Shown here one piece after another: positions 1 to 9,231 of a stretch of 64,000 bases of DNA. Position numbers and translations under genes: made by a program. Under the pieces are notes generated by a model. It did no database searches. It saw only the letters and a list, made by a program, of their open reading frames with translations, and was not told the DNA's origin. Each line of letters starts with the position of its first letter. The stretch's first letter is position 1. Location: assembly GCA_024704175.1 (NCBI GenBank), contig CP085629.1, forward strand, positions 1,612,001 to 1,676,000, read 5' to 3'. The stretch comes from Paenibacillus sp. P25. Lineage in GTDB: Bacteria > Bacillota > Bacilli > Paenibacillales > NBRC-103111.

Positions 1-14
1 TAACGGCTCCTTTC

Positions 15-50
15 AAAATAAAGCCCCCTTGGCGGGGGATAAACGTTAAT
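15..50 (-). terminator. Probable intrinsic terminator of the AraC gene
   Basis: Read on the minus strand, CCCCC and GGGGG arms around a short GCCAA loop are followed by TTTATTTTG, downstream of the AraC regulator. The stem is short but all G:C, and the T tract is interrupted. Confidence 0.5.
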
Positions 51-130
51 TTCAATCTTTCTTAGCATAACAAAAAAAGCGGCCGAGGTCATGCCTTGCC
101 GTATTTCGGCGGATATGGGAGCTCTTCGGC

Positions 131-970
131 TCATTCCCTCCGGTAGAGCTCCCGGTACTCCGTCGGCGTCATGCCTTCCTGCTCCAGAAACCGTTTGTTG
201 AAGTAGCTGGTACTGGGGTAGCCGGCTTCGGCGGCAATTTCACGCACGGTCAGCTCCTGCTTCTCGAGCAGCCACTGCTTGCTCATCTGCAGACGGCACA
301 AGGTGATGAACGTCATGGGGGTCATGCGCGTCGTCTTCTTGAACAGCTTGCAAAAATAGTACGTGCTGACCCCGGCCTGCGCCGCCCAATAGTCCAGGTC
401 GAACGGCTTGCATGCGGCGGCCTGCATCAGCGGCAGGAGGGGCGTAATTTTATCGGGGGCCTCCGGCGCTTTGCCGGCGGATTTCGGCTCCGCCTGCGCC
501 ACGAACTCGGCCAGCACCGCAAAGGTAAGTACGGATAAGCGCGTCGGCCTGAGGAAGGCGTGCTCTTCCGCTTCCTCCAGCAGCTCGGTGAGAGCCTGCT
601 CGAGCCCTTTGCCCTGACGCACCGTCCATACGGAGGAACGGCGGAAGCCCCGCTCAAGAAGGTAATCCTTCAGCGTATGCCCGTAGAAATGCGTCCACAG
701 CACGGTCCACGGCTCCTCGCTGTCCGAGTAGTACCTTTGGGCGTCGAGCGGAAAGTACAGGAAGGCGTCTCCTTTGCCCAAAGCGATCTTCTCGTGCTCC
801 GTCTCCAGCCATCCGCGGCCTTCGGCGAGGTAGTGAATGCTGAACGTATGGAGCGCTCCCGCCGAACGGCGGACGTCGTGCTCGGGAAAGTCCCAGTACC
901 GTCCGACCGATTCCGGCAATATGAAATAATCATGCTCATTCAGCGTTGGCAGATGGCTTTGTCTTCTCAC
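131..970 (-). CDS. AraC family transcriptional regulator
   Basis: A 279-residue cytoplasmic DNA-binding regulator. The N-terminal part (about residues 15-160) looks like the cupin-type AraC ligand domain, with FSIHYLAEGRGWLETE and GDAFLYFP. The last 100 residues hold two helix-turn-helix units: VSTYYFCKLFKKTTRMTP, then EIAAEAGYPSTSYFNKRFLE ending in GMTPTEYR, the usual AraC signature. It is divergent from the Gfo/Idh/MocA oxidoreductase and aldo/keto reductase genes that start 130 bases away, so it probably controls them in response to a sugar or polyol. The inducer cannot be read from the sequence. Start is the first ATG (970); full length for the family. Confidence 0.9.
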   Translation of the reverse strand: MRRQSHLPTLNEHDYFILPESVGRYWDFPEHDVRRSAGALHTFSIHYLAEGRGWLETEHEKIALGKGDAFLYFPLDAQRYYSDSEEPWTVLWTHFYGHTLKDYLLERGFRRSSVWTVRQGKGLEQALTELLEEAEEHAFLRPTRLSVLTFAVLAEFVAQAEPKSAGKAPEAPDKITPLLPLMQAAACKPFDLDYWAAQAGVSTYYFCKLFKKTTRMTPMTFITLCRLQMSKQWLLEKQELTVREIAAEAGYPSTSYFNKRFLEQEGMTPTEYRELYRRE

Positions 971-1098
971 GCCCCGGGCTCCAATCCAATGACAAAATAA
1001 TGTTATCTAATTGCAAAAAGCTTATATTTTCATTTTACCCGAGCTTAAATATAATGACAATATCATACTAATCCATCAAACCAAAGGAGATATGCCGC

Positions 1099-2104
1099 AT
1101 GGGTGACAAGAAGCTTCGCTGGGGCATTATCGGCACGGCGGGTATTGCCGTTCGCTCGGTGATCCCGGGAATTCAGCAGTCGGAGACGGGAGTGGCGGCG
1201 GCGATCGCCAGCCGCGATATCAAGAAGGCGGAGGAGACCGCGGGGAAGCTCGGCATTCCGAAAACGTACGGACGCTACGAAGAAATTGTGGCCGATCCGG
1301 AAATTGATGCCGTTTACATACCGTCGCCGAATCATCTGCACAAGGAATGGACGATCCGCGCGGCGGAAGCGGGCAAGCATGTGCTGGTCGAGAAGCCGGC
1401 GGCACTGAACGCCGCGGAGACCGTGGAGATGGCCGAGGTCTGCCGCCGGGCGGGGGTGCAGTTTGCGGAGGCGTTCATGTACCGGTATCATCCGCGCTAC
1501 GCGATGATCAAGGAAATCATCCGTTCGGGCGAAATCGGCGAGCTGCGCGGGTTCCACGGTGCTTTTACATTCAATAATGCGGGCAATACGACCAACATCC
1601 GCTACAGGAACGAATGGGGCGGGGGCTCGCTGTACGACGTGGGCGTATACCCGATCAGCGCGGCGCGTATGATCACGGAACGGGAGCCGGAAGCGGCTAC
1701 GGTCCACGCCTTTTTCTCGCCGGGGCATGATCACGTGGATATGATGGCCTCCGGGTCGCTGGAGTTTCCGGACAGCCTCGCGCTGACTTTCGATTGCGGC
1801 ATGTGGGCGTCCGGCCGGAATACGTTCGAGGTGCTCGGAACCGACGGCCGGATCGAGGTGCCTTCCGCTTATGTGGTGCATCAGAACGAAAATGACGACT
1901 TCTTCGTGATCACGAAAGCCGGGCGCCGCCAGGTCGAGGTTCCGCGGGTGAACCAATATGCCCTTCAGGCGGATGCTTTCGGGCGAAGCGTGCTGTACGG
2001 GGAACCGCCGCGCCTTACTCCCCGAGGATGCGATCCGAAATATGCGCGTAATCGACGCCTGCCTTAAGTCCGCCAGAGAACGCAAACGTGTGGAAATCGG
2101 TTAA
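1099..2104 (+). CDS. Gfo/Idh/MocA family oxidoreductase (one apparent frameshift near the 3' end)
   Basis: NAD(P)-dependent sugar or polyol dehydrogenase of about 334 residues. The Rossmann fold begins at residue 7 (WGIIGTAGIAVRSVIPGI). The family EKPAAL motif is near residue 98, and the C-terminal substrate domain includes EAFMYRYHPRY and GGGSLYDVGVYPISAAR. A good AAGGAG precedes ATG 1099. The uninterrupted frame stops at 2067 with a nonsensical tail. One base shifted near position 2015, the next frame gives LPEDAIRNMRVIDACLKSAR and stops at 2104, the expected family ending, so one base is probably missing or extra there. It is followed 44 bases later by an aldo/keto reductase, probably in one operon. 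The substrate is unknown. Confidence 0.87.
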
Positions 2105-2148
2105 TGAAGTGAGAGTCCCCAAAAAATGCATCGGGAGGTTCGTTAGCT

Positions 2149-3075
2149 ATGAAAACGATTCGCATTCAAGGCTTGGATAAGCCGGTATCCTGTTTGATTC
2201 AAGGCTCGGACTTTTTTAAGCACAACGTGTACGACAAGGTATGCACCGTTCTGGACGGCTTCTTCGCCGCCGGCGGGAATACGATTGATACGGCGCATAT
2301 TTATTGCGGAGGGGAAAGCGAGGAGACGATCGGCCGCTGGATGGCGGAGCGGGGGAACCGCAGCGAAGTCATCATTCTGACCAAGGGCGCCCATCATGAT
2401 AAAAACGGCCCGAGAGTTAGCCCCCAAGCCATTGAGAGCGATTTGATGACGAGCCTGGAGCGCCTGGGTACCGATTACATCGACCTGTATGCGCTACACC
2501 GCGACGATCCTTCCGTACCGGTGAGCGTCATTATCGACACGCTGAACGAGCATGTCCGGGCCGGACGGATCCTAGCCATCGGCGCATCCAACTGGAGCGT
2601 AGAGCGGCTTGAGGAGGCCAATGAATATGCCGCCGCGAACGGACTGGCCGGGTTTACGTTCAACAGCCCGAACCTGAGTCTTGCGAAAGCGAACGAGCCG
2701 TTCTGGCCGGGCCGCGTATCCGCCGACGCCGATTACTGCACCTGGCATGAGCGCCATCAGCTTCCGCTCCTGTCCTGGTCCTCGCAGGCGCGCGGCTTCT
2801 TCACCGGCCGGTTCACCCCCGAAGTGCGGGACAACGCCGACCTCGTCCGCGTCTTCTACAGCGACGCCAACTGGGAACGTCTGCACCGTGCGGAAGCGCT
2901 CGGGAAGCAGAAGGGGGTCAGCACGATTCAGATTGCGCTCGCTTACGTGCTGAATCAGCCTTTCCCGACCGGCGCACTGATCGGCGCCCAAACGCCGGAG
3001 GAGCTGGAATCGTGCAGGCAGGGAGCCGAGATCGTATTGACGCCGGAGGAAGTCCGCTGGCTGGAGTTCGGCTGA
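2149..3075 (+). CDS. Aldo/keto reductase
   Basis: A 308-residue NADPH-dependent carbonyl reductase of the (beta/alpha)8 AKR superfamily. The catalytic tetrad is visible: Asp and Tyr in DTAHIY (near residue 41), Lys in LTKGAHH, and His in DLYALHRDD. IGASNWSVERLEE and the C-terminal GALIGAQTPEEL (cofactor phosphate region) are also typical. GGGAGG lies upstream of ATG 2149. It shares direction and short spacing with the Gfo/Idh/MocA gene, suggesting joint sugar redox metabolism under the divergent AraC regulator. The gene is complete, with a strong terminator about 50 bases after the stop. Confidence 0.9.
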   Translation: MKTIRIQGLDKPVSCLIQGSDFFKHNVYDKVCTVLDGFFAAGGNTIDTAHIYCGGESEETIGRWMAERGNRSEVIILTKGAHHDKNGPRVSPQAIESDLMTSLERLGTDYIDLYALHRDDPSVPVSVIIDTLNEHVRAGRILAIGASNWSVERLEEANEYAAANGLAGFTFNSPNLSLAKANEPFWPGRVSADADYCTWHERHQLPLLSWSSQARGFFTGRFTPEVRDNADLVRVFYSDANWERLHRAEALGKQKGVSTIQIALAYVLNQPFPTGALIGAQTPEELESCRQGAEIVLTPEEVRWLEFG

Positions 3076-3125
3076 TCCGGAGCTTTGTCCGGTTCACGGG
3101 TAATGCTTTAAGAGCATAACCAACG

Positions 3126-3162
3126 AGAAGACCGCCATGGGACCCATGGCGGTCTTCTTAAC
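3126..3162. terminator. Bidirectional intrinsic terminator
   Basis: A near-perfect inverted repeat (arms AAGACCGCCATGGG and CCCATGGCGGTCTT) lies between the aldo/keto reductase and the convergent gluconate permease, flanked by short T and A runs. It can serve both genes. Confidence 0.8.
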
Positions 3163-3291
3163 GATAAAGATTTTATAAGTTCGCCGAAGCAATTAAGCGG
3201 ACTGCAAAATTCTTTACCAAGAAAAACTTCATCTAAAAACGGTCTGGCTACTTTGAGGGGCTCCGATAAGGAGTTTTTCTTATGTCCAGCA

Positions 3292-4638
3292 TCAGATCAC
3301 AACGTCCACCACAAGGATGAACACCAGAGCCACGACGGACAGAATCGTTTCCATCGCCGTCCATGTCAGGAACGTTTCTTTCAGCGACATGCCGAAATAT
3401 TCCTTGATCATCCAAAACCCCGAATCGTTCACATGCGACAAGATCAGCGAGCCCGCTCCGGTAGCCAGCGTCAGCAGCTCCAGGTCCGTTCCCGGCGATG
3501 CGGCGGCGATCGGTGCGACAATGCCGGCGGAGGTCATCATGGAGACCGTGGCCGAACCGGTGGCTACGCGGATCAGCGCGGCGATCGTCCAGGCCAGGAT
3601 AATCGGGGAGAAGACCGATGCTTTGGCGAGCTGAGCGATATAGGCGCCGACGCCGGAATCCTTGAGCACCTGGTTGAAGGCGCCTCCCGCCCCGATCACC
3701 AGCAGGATCGTCGCCGTCGGGGCCAGACACTCGTTCGTGAATTTGAGGATTGCGTCATGCTTGATGCCCTGCATCAGCCCGAGGCTGATAAAGGAATACA
3801 CCGTGGCGATCAGCAGCGCGACCACCGGGTCTCCGATAAAGTCCAGGGCGTGCCGCGCCTCGCTTGCAGCCGGAAGCCGTACATCAGCCAGGGTGGCCAA
3901 CAGCATCAGGAACACCGGCGAGCAGGATGGTGATCATCGTATTGGCAAAGCCGGGCAGCGGACGTTCCTCCGTCTTCTGGATGAGTTGCTCGTGAATATC
4001 CGGCGGAACGGTCTTCACGATTCGCTTGCCGATCCATTTGCCGTAGAGCGGGCCGGCGATAATGGCCGAGGGGAGTCCGACCAGCAGCGCCAAAAAGATC
4101 GTTCTCCCTACATTAGCCCCGTAGATGCCGACCGCCGCCATGGCGGCGGGATGCGGGGGACGAGACCGTGAACGATGGACAGGCCCGCGACCAGCGGGAT
4201 CCCGACGGTGACCAGCGACATGCCGGTTTCTACGGCGATAGTGAACACCAGCGGGATGAGCAGCACGAACCCGACCTGAAAGAACACCGGGATGCCGACG
4301 AAAAAGGCGACGACCATCATCGCCCAGTGCACGTTCCGTTCTCCAAAGGAGGCGATCAGCGTCTTAGCGATCCGCTCGGCGCCGCCGGATTCCGCCATCA
4401 TTTTGCCCAGCATTGTTCCGAGTCCCAGCACAATCGCCAGGAAACCGAGCGTACTGCCGAGCCCGTTCTTCACGGAGTCAATAACGGAAGGGGCGTTCTT
4501 GGAAGAAAACAGGGGCATGCCCGCCGCAAGCCCCACCCCGATGGATGTGACAATCAGGCTGATGAACGGGTTCAGCTTAATCCAAGTAATCAGCACGATC
4601 AGAATGACGATAGCGAGCAGCATCAGGAGCAGCAGCAT
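3292..4638 (-). CDS. gntP: Gluconate:H+ symporter, GntP family (two apparent frameshifts)
   Basis: A multi-spanning inner membrane carrier for gluconate or a related sugar acid. Three overlapping frames assemble into one protein of about 448 residues, the usual GntP length. The N-terminal part (4638 to about 4150) has GVGLAAGMPLFS and the GKMMAESGGAERIA stretch. The middle part gives PPHPAAMAAVGIYGANVG, and the C-terminal part (below about 3915) has GVGAYIAQLAKAS and ATGSATVSMMTSAGIVAP, all conserved in GntP. Near 4150 one extra C in a C run restores the VPPHPAA motif, and a second shift lies near 3910. There is no regulator next to it except the distant AraC. I consider it intact with sequence errors rather than decayed. 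Confidence 0.85.
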
Positions 4639-4722
4639 AGGTTTACCTCCACAGGTGATTTCTACCTTATGCTCTCCTTTTCGTCCCTATCCTATAACAA
4701 GAATCTTACCGGGACGGATGCA

Positions 4723-5706
4723 TTATTCATGGCCCTCACTGGCGGAAGCCGCCTTTCCTGCGGCAGGATGCAGACTTCTCCAGAGATAGAAGACGGCATA
4801 GGCTTCCCAATACTTCCACGGGGCGAAAATAACGCGAATCTCGTCATGGGAAGGCTTCCCCGGCAGATTCAGCCGCTCCTTGAGCGCATTGTGCAGCGCC
4901 GCGTCGCCGATAGGGAAGGCGGCCGGTAAGCGCAGACACCGCATCATGACATAATGCGCCGTCCAGGGGCCGATCCCCCGGATCGAAGTCAACGTTCGTT
5001 CGGCCGTATCGAAATCGCCGGAGGTCATGAGGGACTCCTTACTCAGCGCCCCGCTCTCCATGAGGCCGGCAATATGGATCACGTATTCGGCTTTCTTGCC
5101 GGTAAACTGGAGCTTCCTCAAATCGTCAACCCGGGCGGCGGCAATGTCCTGAGGCTGAGGGAACAGCCAGTAAGCATGGCCGTTCCACATTACCTGCCGG
5201 CCGTAAGTCTCCACGAGGCGTTTCTTTAACGTATAGGCGAAGGCCAGATTGACCTGCTGTCCGATCACCGCCCAGCAGAGGGCCTCGAACAGATCGGGCA
5301 CGCCGATAATCCGCAGTCCGTAATAATCGGCCGCCAGCTTTCCAAGTAAGGGATCAGTTTCCGCCATCCGGTAGAAGGGGGTCAGCTCCGTCCGCAGATC
5401 GAACCAGTCTCGCACATAATCCGCAGCGGCTTCCCAGGCGGTCGGACTCATCGGCTTGCCGTCTACCCTGCGAAGCTGAACAGAAGAGTCCCCGGCCTCG
5501 CTGATTTCTATTAATACAGGACCGTCCTGCAGCTCCAGCAACTTATAGACCTTGCGGTCCGCCACCTGATGCAGGCATTCGAGCGGCGACCGGGTCAAAT
5601 AGATCAGCGCCTCGTCAAAGCTGAACGCTTCGGGCACAGGGATGGATAAGGTCTGCGAACCTGCGTCAAAACTGAAATCTGGCATGTCCTTTGGCTGTAA
5701 AGTCAT
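4723..5706 (-). CDS. alkA: DNA-3-methyladenine glycosylase II (AlkA-type)
   Basis: A 327-residue base-excision repair glycosylase that removes alkylated purines such as 3-methyladenine. The N-terminal AlkA-like domain is followed by the helix-hairpin-helix GPD core. It holds WAVIGQQVNLAFAYTLKKRL, the hairpin LTSIRGIGPWTAHYVMMR (residues about 244-262) and the catalytic aspartate in FPIGDAAL. The start ATG 5706 overlaps the end of the upstream methyltransferase gene by 41 bases, implying translational coupling. It is the third gene of an Ada-Ogt-AlkA alkylation-repair operon, so it should be induced by alkylating agents through Ada. Complete. Confidence 0.92.
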   Translation of the reverse strand: MTLQPKDMPDFSFDAGSQTLSIPVPEAFSFDEALIYLTRSPLECLHQVADRKVYKLLELQDGPVLIEISEAGDSSVQLRRVDGKPMSPTAWEAAADYVRDWFDLRTELTPFYRMAETDPLLGKLAADYYGLRIIGVPDLFEALCWAVIGQQVNLAFAYTLKKRLVETYGRQVMWNGHAYWLFPQPQDIAAARVDDLRKLQFTGKKAEYVIHIAGLMESGALSKESLMTSGDFDTAERTLTSIRGIGPWTAHYVMMRCLRLPAAFPIGDAALHNALKERLNLPGKPSHDEIRVIFAPWKYWEAYAVFYLWRSLHPAAGKAASASEGHE

Positions 5707-6229
5707 GGAATCCCTCCAACCCCAGCAGCTTTTCTTTCACCTGAAGACCGCCTCGGAAGCCCGTCAGCGCGGCATTCTTGCCGATGACGCGGTGGCACGG
5801 AACCACAATGGGGATCGGGTTCGCGCCGTTCGCCGTGCCCACCGCCCGGACGGCGGCGGGACTGCCTACCGCTTCGGCGATATCCGAATAGCTCCGGGTT
5901 TGGCCGTAGGGAATTTGGGTTAACGCCCGCCAGACGGACGTCTGGAAAGCGGTGCCGCGCATATCGAAGGGAAGCGTGAATTCCGTCCGCGTCCCTTCGC
6001 AATATTCCTCCAGTCGCCGGATATATACAGCCATCCGTTCCCGGTCCCGGATCAGAAGCGCGCCGGGAATTTGCTTGTCCACCCAGCTCTGCAAGACATC
6101 GAACGATTCGTTCGGCCAGGTGATCCGGCATAAGCCCTGGTGGGTGGCGGCAGCGTAGAGCGGCCGGTTTCCAAGCAGCGGATGGGTCCATTCATCCCAA
6201 TAAACTTCGGTGATTGCAGGATTTGACAT
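5666..6229 (-). CDS. ogt: Methylated-DNA--protein-cysteine methyltransferase
   Basis: A 187-residue suicide repair protein that moves alkyl groups from O6-alkylguanine to its own cysteine. The active site IVVPCHRVIG is at about residues 136-145, preceded by the DNA-binding helix with SYSDIAEAVGSPAAVRAVG. The following LTGFRGGLQVKEKLLGLE is the standard ending, after which a 15-residue tail runs into the alkA start. GGAGG precedes ATG 6229. It lies 16 bases after ada and overlaps alkA. The arrangement is like Bacillus AdaA/AdaB, where the regulator and the O6 enzyme are separate proteins. Confidence 0.93.
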   Translation of the reverse strand: MSNPAITEVYWDEWTHPLLGNRPLYAAATHQGLCRITWPNESFDVLQSWVDKQIPGALLIRDRERMAVYIRRLEEYCEGTRTEFTLPFDMRGTAFQTSVWRALTQIPYGQTRSYSDIAEAVGSPAAVRAVGTANGANPIPIVVPCHRVIGKNAALTGFRGGLQVKEKLLGLEGFHDFTAKGHARFQF

Positions 6230-6245
6230 GTAACATTCCTCCTTC

Positions 6246-6819
6246 TTATGAATCCGTTCGTTGCCGGTTTTTCTCCCGGTATTCCATCGGACCGCAGACC
6301 GACCGTTTTCTGAAACACATAGGAAAAATGCGACGGACTGCGAAAGCCTACGGCCGCTGCGATCTCGGCAATGGGCAGATCTTCCTCGGCCAGAAGCCGC
6401 TTCGACCTTTCCAGCCGGGTATGAAGCAATTGCTTCGCCGGGGTCGCGCCGGTCGACCGCTTAAACACCCGCCGCAGGTGGAAAGGGCTCAAATTTAAAG
6501 CCGCCGCCATTTCGCCGAGCGTTAAATTCTCGTTATACCTCCGCTCAATCAGCTCGGTTACGGCGCGGGCGATCTCGGCATCGGGACCGTGCGGAGCGGG
6601 ATGGTCCGGTCGGCATCTTTTGCATGGACGGAATCCGGCTTGACGCGCTTCCTCGATGCTTCCGTACACCTTCACATTTTCCGGCTTCGGGATCCGCGAT
6701 CGGCAGGAAGGCCTGCAGAAAATACCGGTCGACTTGATGCCGACGTAGTACCGGCCGTCGTATTTGGTATCTCGCCGCAAGATCGTCTCGTATACCGACT
6801 CAAAAATATCGTCTTCCAT
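6246..6819 (-). CDS. adaA: Ada-type methylphosphotriester methyltransferase and AraC-type activator (one apparent frameshift)
   Basis: About 191 residues. The N-terminal Ada metal-binding domain has its four cysteines in FCRPSC (residues about 34-39) and PCKRC (near residue 67). One cysteine accepts a methyl group from DNA phosphotriesters, turning the protein into an activator. The C-terminal AraC helix-turn-helix has NLTLGEMAAALNLSPFHLRR and IAEIAAAVGFRSPSHFSYVF. GAGGTGA precedes ATG 6819. After FQKTVG the frame slips. Shifted by one base it gives GPMEYREKNRQRTDS and stops at 6246, the expected AraC ending and just before ogt. It heads the ada-ogt-alkA operon and presumably autoregulates it. 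Confidence 0.88.
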
Positions 6820-7036
6820 TCGGCAGTCACCTCGCTTACATTCATTATAAACGAACATCTGTACCCTGATAATACGAAGGGAATAGGACAGCAAGATTTC
6901 GATAGCGATAGGTTGCGACATTTTTGCACGTTTGTCACAGGAATAGCCCGATCGAGTCATGTTTTACAGGACAGACCGTAATATTATGATACAAAGGCAT
7001 CAGGCTCAAGAGGATCAAAGAAAAGGAGCTGGAAGT

Positions 7037-7660
7037 ATGAAGCAACGATGGATTGTAGGCATACTGCTGTTTGACGAGGTGGAGGTGCTCGATTTTGCCG
7101 GTCCCTTCGAGGTGTTTTCCGTGACGGCATATGCGGACCAGAGCCCCGGCGGCTCCCCCGATGAGAAGCCTTTTCTAGTGAAAACCGTTTCGGAGAACGG
7201 CCAAACGGTGAATGCACGCAACGGGCTGAAGATTGTTCCGGATTACAGCTTTGAGGACGCTCCTGATTTCGACATCGTCGTCGTTCCCGGCGGATGGGGG
7301 ACCCGCAAGGAGATCGAGAATGAACGGGTGATCGGGTGGATCCGGGAGCGGAATGATCAGGTTCAGCTTATGACATCCGTCTGTACAGGGGCATTGCTGC
7401 TCGCCAAAGCGGGCCTGCTGCATCAGAAGAAGGCAACAACGCACTGGGGAAGCTACGATTGGCTGGAAAATCAATTTCCGGATGTGAAGGTACAGAGGAA
7501 CGTCAAGTTTGTGGATGAAGACCGGATTGTGACGTCGGGAGGGATCTCGGCCGGAATCAATATGTCTTTTCACGTCGTCAAGCGGTTGTTGGGAAAAGAA
7601 ACCGCACAAAGGACGGCGAGGCGCATGGAGTACGATATCGACTTGGATGACATTGTGTAA
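7037..7660 (+). CDS. DJ-1/PfpI family protein
   Basis: A 207-residue class I glutamine amidotransferase-like protein. The nucleophile elbow Cys is in LMTSVCTGALLLAKAGLL (near residue 117). An N-terminal acidic residue (FDEVEVLDFAGPFEVF) and the His in ATTHWGSYDWL complete the usual active site of the isonitrile hydratase/ThiJ-like branch. AAAGGAG lies before ATG 7037, which I prefer to upstream starts. Divergent from the ada operon. The substrate is unknown; possible roles are isonitrile hydratase-like chemistry or stress protection. Confidence 0.85.
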   Translation: MKQRWIVGILLFDEVEVLDFAGPFEVFSVTAYADQSPGGSPDEKPFLVKTVSENGQTVNARNGLKIVPDYSFEDAPDFDIVVVPGGWGTRKEIENERVIGWIRERNDQVQLMTSVCTGALLLAKAGLLHQKKATTHWGSYDWLENQFPDVKVQRNVKFVDEDRIVTSGGISAGINMSFHVVKRLLGKETAQRTARRMEYDIDLDDIV

Positions 7661-7696
7661 AATTTATCGCAGCACGCAGGGAAGGTGATCGTTACT

Positions 7697-7825
7697 ATGG
7701 ATATGGCCACGTCGCCCGAGCTCGACAGGGCTTTTTTAGCTCTATTTTTCATTATTATATGTTTGGTCATAGGGATCATTTGGGTTGGATGGAAAATGGT
7801 CCGGCGGCATGAGGATGAGCGTTAA
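7697..7825 (+). CDS. Small single-span membrane peptide, unknown
   Basis: A 42-residue reading frame starting at ATG 7697 with GGAAGGTGATC upstream. It begins MDMATSPELDRAF, crosses the membrane once (a stretch of about 20 residues rich in Phe, Ile, Leu and Val) and ends in the basic tail KMVRRHEDER. It follows the PfpI gene by 36 bases and is followed by a strong terminator about 75 bases later, so it could be the last gene of that transcript. I do not recognise a family, and such short frames occur by chance. Confidence 0.5.
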   Translation: MDMATSPELDRAFLALFFIIICLVIGIIWVGWKMVRRHEDER

Positions 7826-7900
7826 TTCACGCTATGAGGGAACAGGTTTGCTGGAATGCATTAAGGGCAAACATATCCTTCTTATCTTAATTAATCCAAA

Positions 7901-7938
7901 AACAAGGGTCAGCCTGCAACGGCTGACCCTTGTTTTTG
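7901..7938 (+). terminator. Strong intrinsic terminator
   Basis: Perfect 14-base arms (AACAAGGGTCAGCC and GGCTGACCCTTGTT) with a 6-base loop are followed by T residues. The hairpin closes the PfpI/small peptide transcript and directly abuts the palindromic repeat. The right arm resembles sequence on the other side of that repeat. Confidence 0.85.
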
Positions 7939-7957
7939 GAAGTGGTTCTTCAAAAAT

Positions 7958-8109
7958 GAGATAGATACGGAGGTGGGGTATCTGCTGGAGGAGCGAAGCG
8001 TTCGCCTTTGTCTGCAGGAAATAACCGCTGAAAGGCGGCTTATAATCAAATTTCCTGCAGACAACAGCGACCGGAAGCGGATACCCCACCGTCTTGTAAC
8101 CTCTATCTC
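7958..8109. repeat. Palindromic interspersed repeat, copy A (152 bases)
   Basis: The outermost arms are GAGATAGA and TCTATCTC, then GGTGGGGTATC pairs with GATACCCCACC. The inner stem has perfect 12-base arms (TCTGCAGGAAAT and ATTTCCTGCAGA) with a small CCGC/GCGG hairpin at the tip. Between the stems are segments shared with two other copies: GGAGCGAAGCGTTCGCCTTT on the left and ACAACAGCGACCGGAAGC on the right. Copies B (about 23.7 kb) and C (28.24-28.39 kb, inverted) keep these segments while the stem sequences differ in a compensating way. Non-coding; function unknown. Confidence 0.8.
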
Positions 8110-8125
8110 CTTTAATGTCCACTTC

Positions 8126-8162
8126 CAAGGGTCAACCCGCCACGGGTCGCCCCTTGTTTTTG
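8126..8162. terminator. Hairpin with T tract at the 3' end of the M50 gene
   Basis: CAAGGG pairs with CCCTTG around an inner CCCG/CGGG stem and is followed on the plus strand by TTTTTG. It overlaps the last codons of the minus-strand protease gene and mirrors the terminator at 7901-7938, so both may be outer parts of the palindromic repeat. Confidence 0.5.
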
Positions 8163-9231
8163 CCCGCCCTGAACTTCCGCCAGCCAAAAACCAGCGACTG
8201 CCCGAGCAAAGCGGCTATATTGATAACAAGCAGGAGCGGTGCCGGGTGAAGCAGCGACCGGATCCGCTCGGCGGCGGTCGGGGTCTGAACCGCGAGCAGC
8301 ACGATCCAATACAGCACGTAGGCATATAGCGACCACGACAGCCAGTTGAATACGTTCCGAAGCAAGCCAAGCAGGGCCAGCAGATTGACCTGCCGCTGCA
8401 GCGCGCCGCCGCGGCTTCCTTCCACAATAAGGGCCGGTTCACTGCATCGACCACCAGCCAATAACCGTCTCCCGGGAAGAAGGGGAATAGTGCGGCTCCC
8501 ATACGGAACCACTGCATTACGAGAAATGTCCAAACAGCCGCATGAAGCGGTGGGAAGAGAAGGCCGAGCAGGGCGGCGGCGCCCGCTGTCACCAGGTCCA
8601 TGCCGACACCCGCACAATCGATCAGAATCCGGCGGCGGCGGGAGAGCTTCCAGGCATCCGCCGATTCGATGCTGAACATGGGCAGAGGCCCGGCCCAATC
8701 GAGCCGGAGCCGGGTTCGGCCGCGACCGTGAAGGGCCCACCAGTGCCCGAGCTCGTGAAGCACGACAGCGCCTGTGAGCGCGGCCGTCACCGACCACTGG
8801 GCCTCAAGTCCGGAGGCAAGCACCGGCGGATAGGTGAAGGCAAAGCCAAGCTGAAGTCCGGCGACGAGCAAGAGAATGCATGTTGCAGCAGGAAGCGCCC
8901 ATTTTCCCTGTGAAGAGGAGGCTTGAACCGACGGGTCTACCGGTATCGCAACCGGCAGTTCCTGCGGGCTTAATGCCCCTGCACCGGCATGGGAGAGAAG
9001 GGCTTCAAGCTGCAGCGGCTCCGCTTCGTCCCATTCGCCCTCCCGGGCGATATCAGCACACGTTTCACCGGCAAGCAGACGTTCTGCGACCAGCCGGGTG
9101 TCCTCATCGATTTGAAACATTCGTCCGTCCGCCAGCTGCAGCCAATAGGTCCCGGGACTCAGGACACCAAGCTGCACGGAAGGAAGGGATTTGTCGGATT
9201 CGGCTGTCGAATAATTCCGAACCGCAGTCAT
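8132..9231 (-). CDS. RRE-like domain fused to an M50 (site-2 type) intramembrane metalloprotease; graspetide cluster (one apparent frameshift)
   Basis: About 365 residues. Residues about 15-95 resemble a PqqD-like RiPP recognition element (LSPGTYWLQLADGRMFQIDE followed by a helical segment), which in RiPP pathways binds the precursor leader. The rest is membrane-embedded. The zinc motif HELGHWWALH follows TGAVV, and the third-ligand region is FPGDGYWLVVDAV, as in M50 proteases. Near 8397 the frame slips after WKEAAAA. Continuing in the other frame gives LQRQVNLLALLGLLRN and further membrane spans to the stop at 8132. The start ATG 9231 overlaps the ATP-grasp stop by 4 bases. It probably recognises or cleaves the leader of the adjacent graspetide precursor, or helps export. 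Related in architecture to the protein at 15684-16863. Confidence 0.8.

Noticed and set aside
1063..2085. Minus-strand frame of 340 codons opposite the Gfo/Idh/MocA gene
   Set aside because: Shadow of a high-GC coding region. The plus strand has the Rossmann and EKP motifs.
3253..3933. Plus-strand frame of 226 codons over the gluconate permease
   Set aside because: Low-complexity His/Gln/Arg composition and fully antisense to a clear GntP gene.
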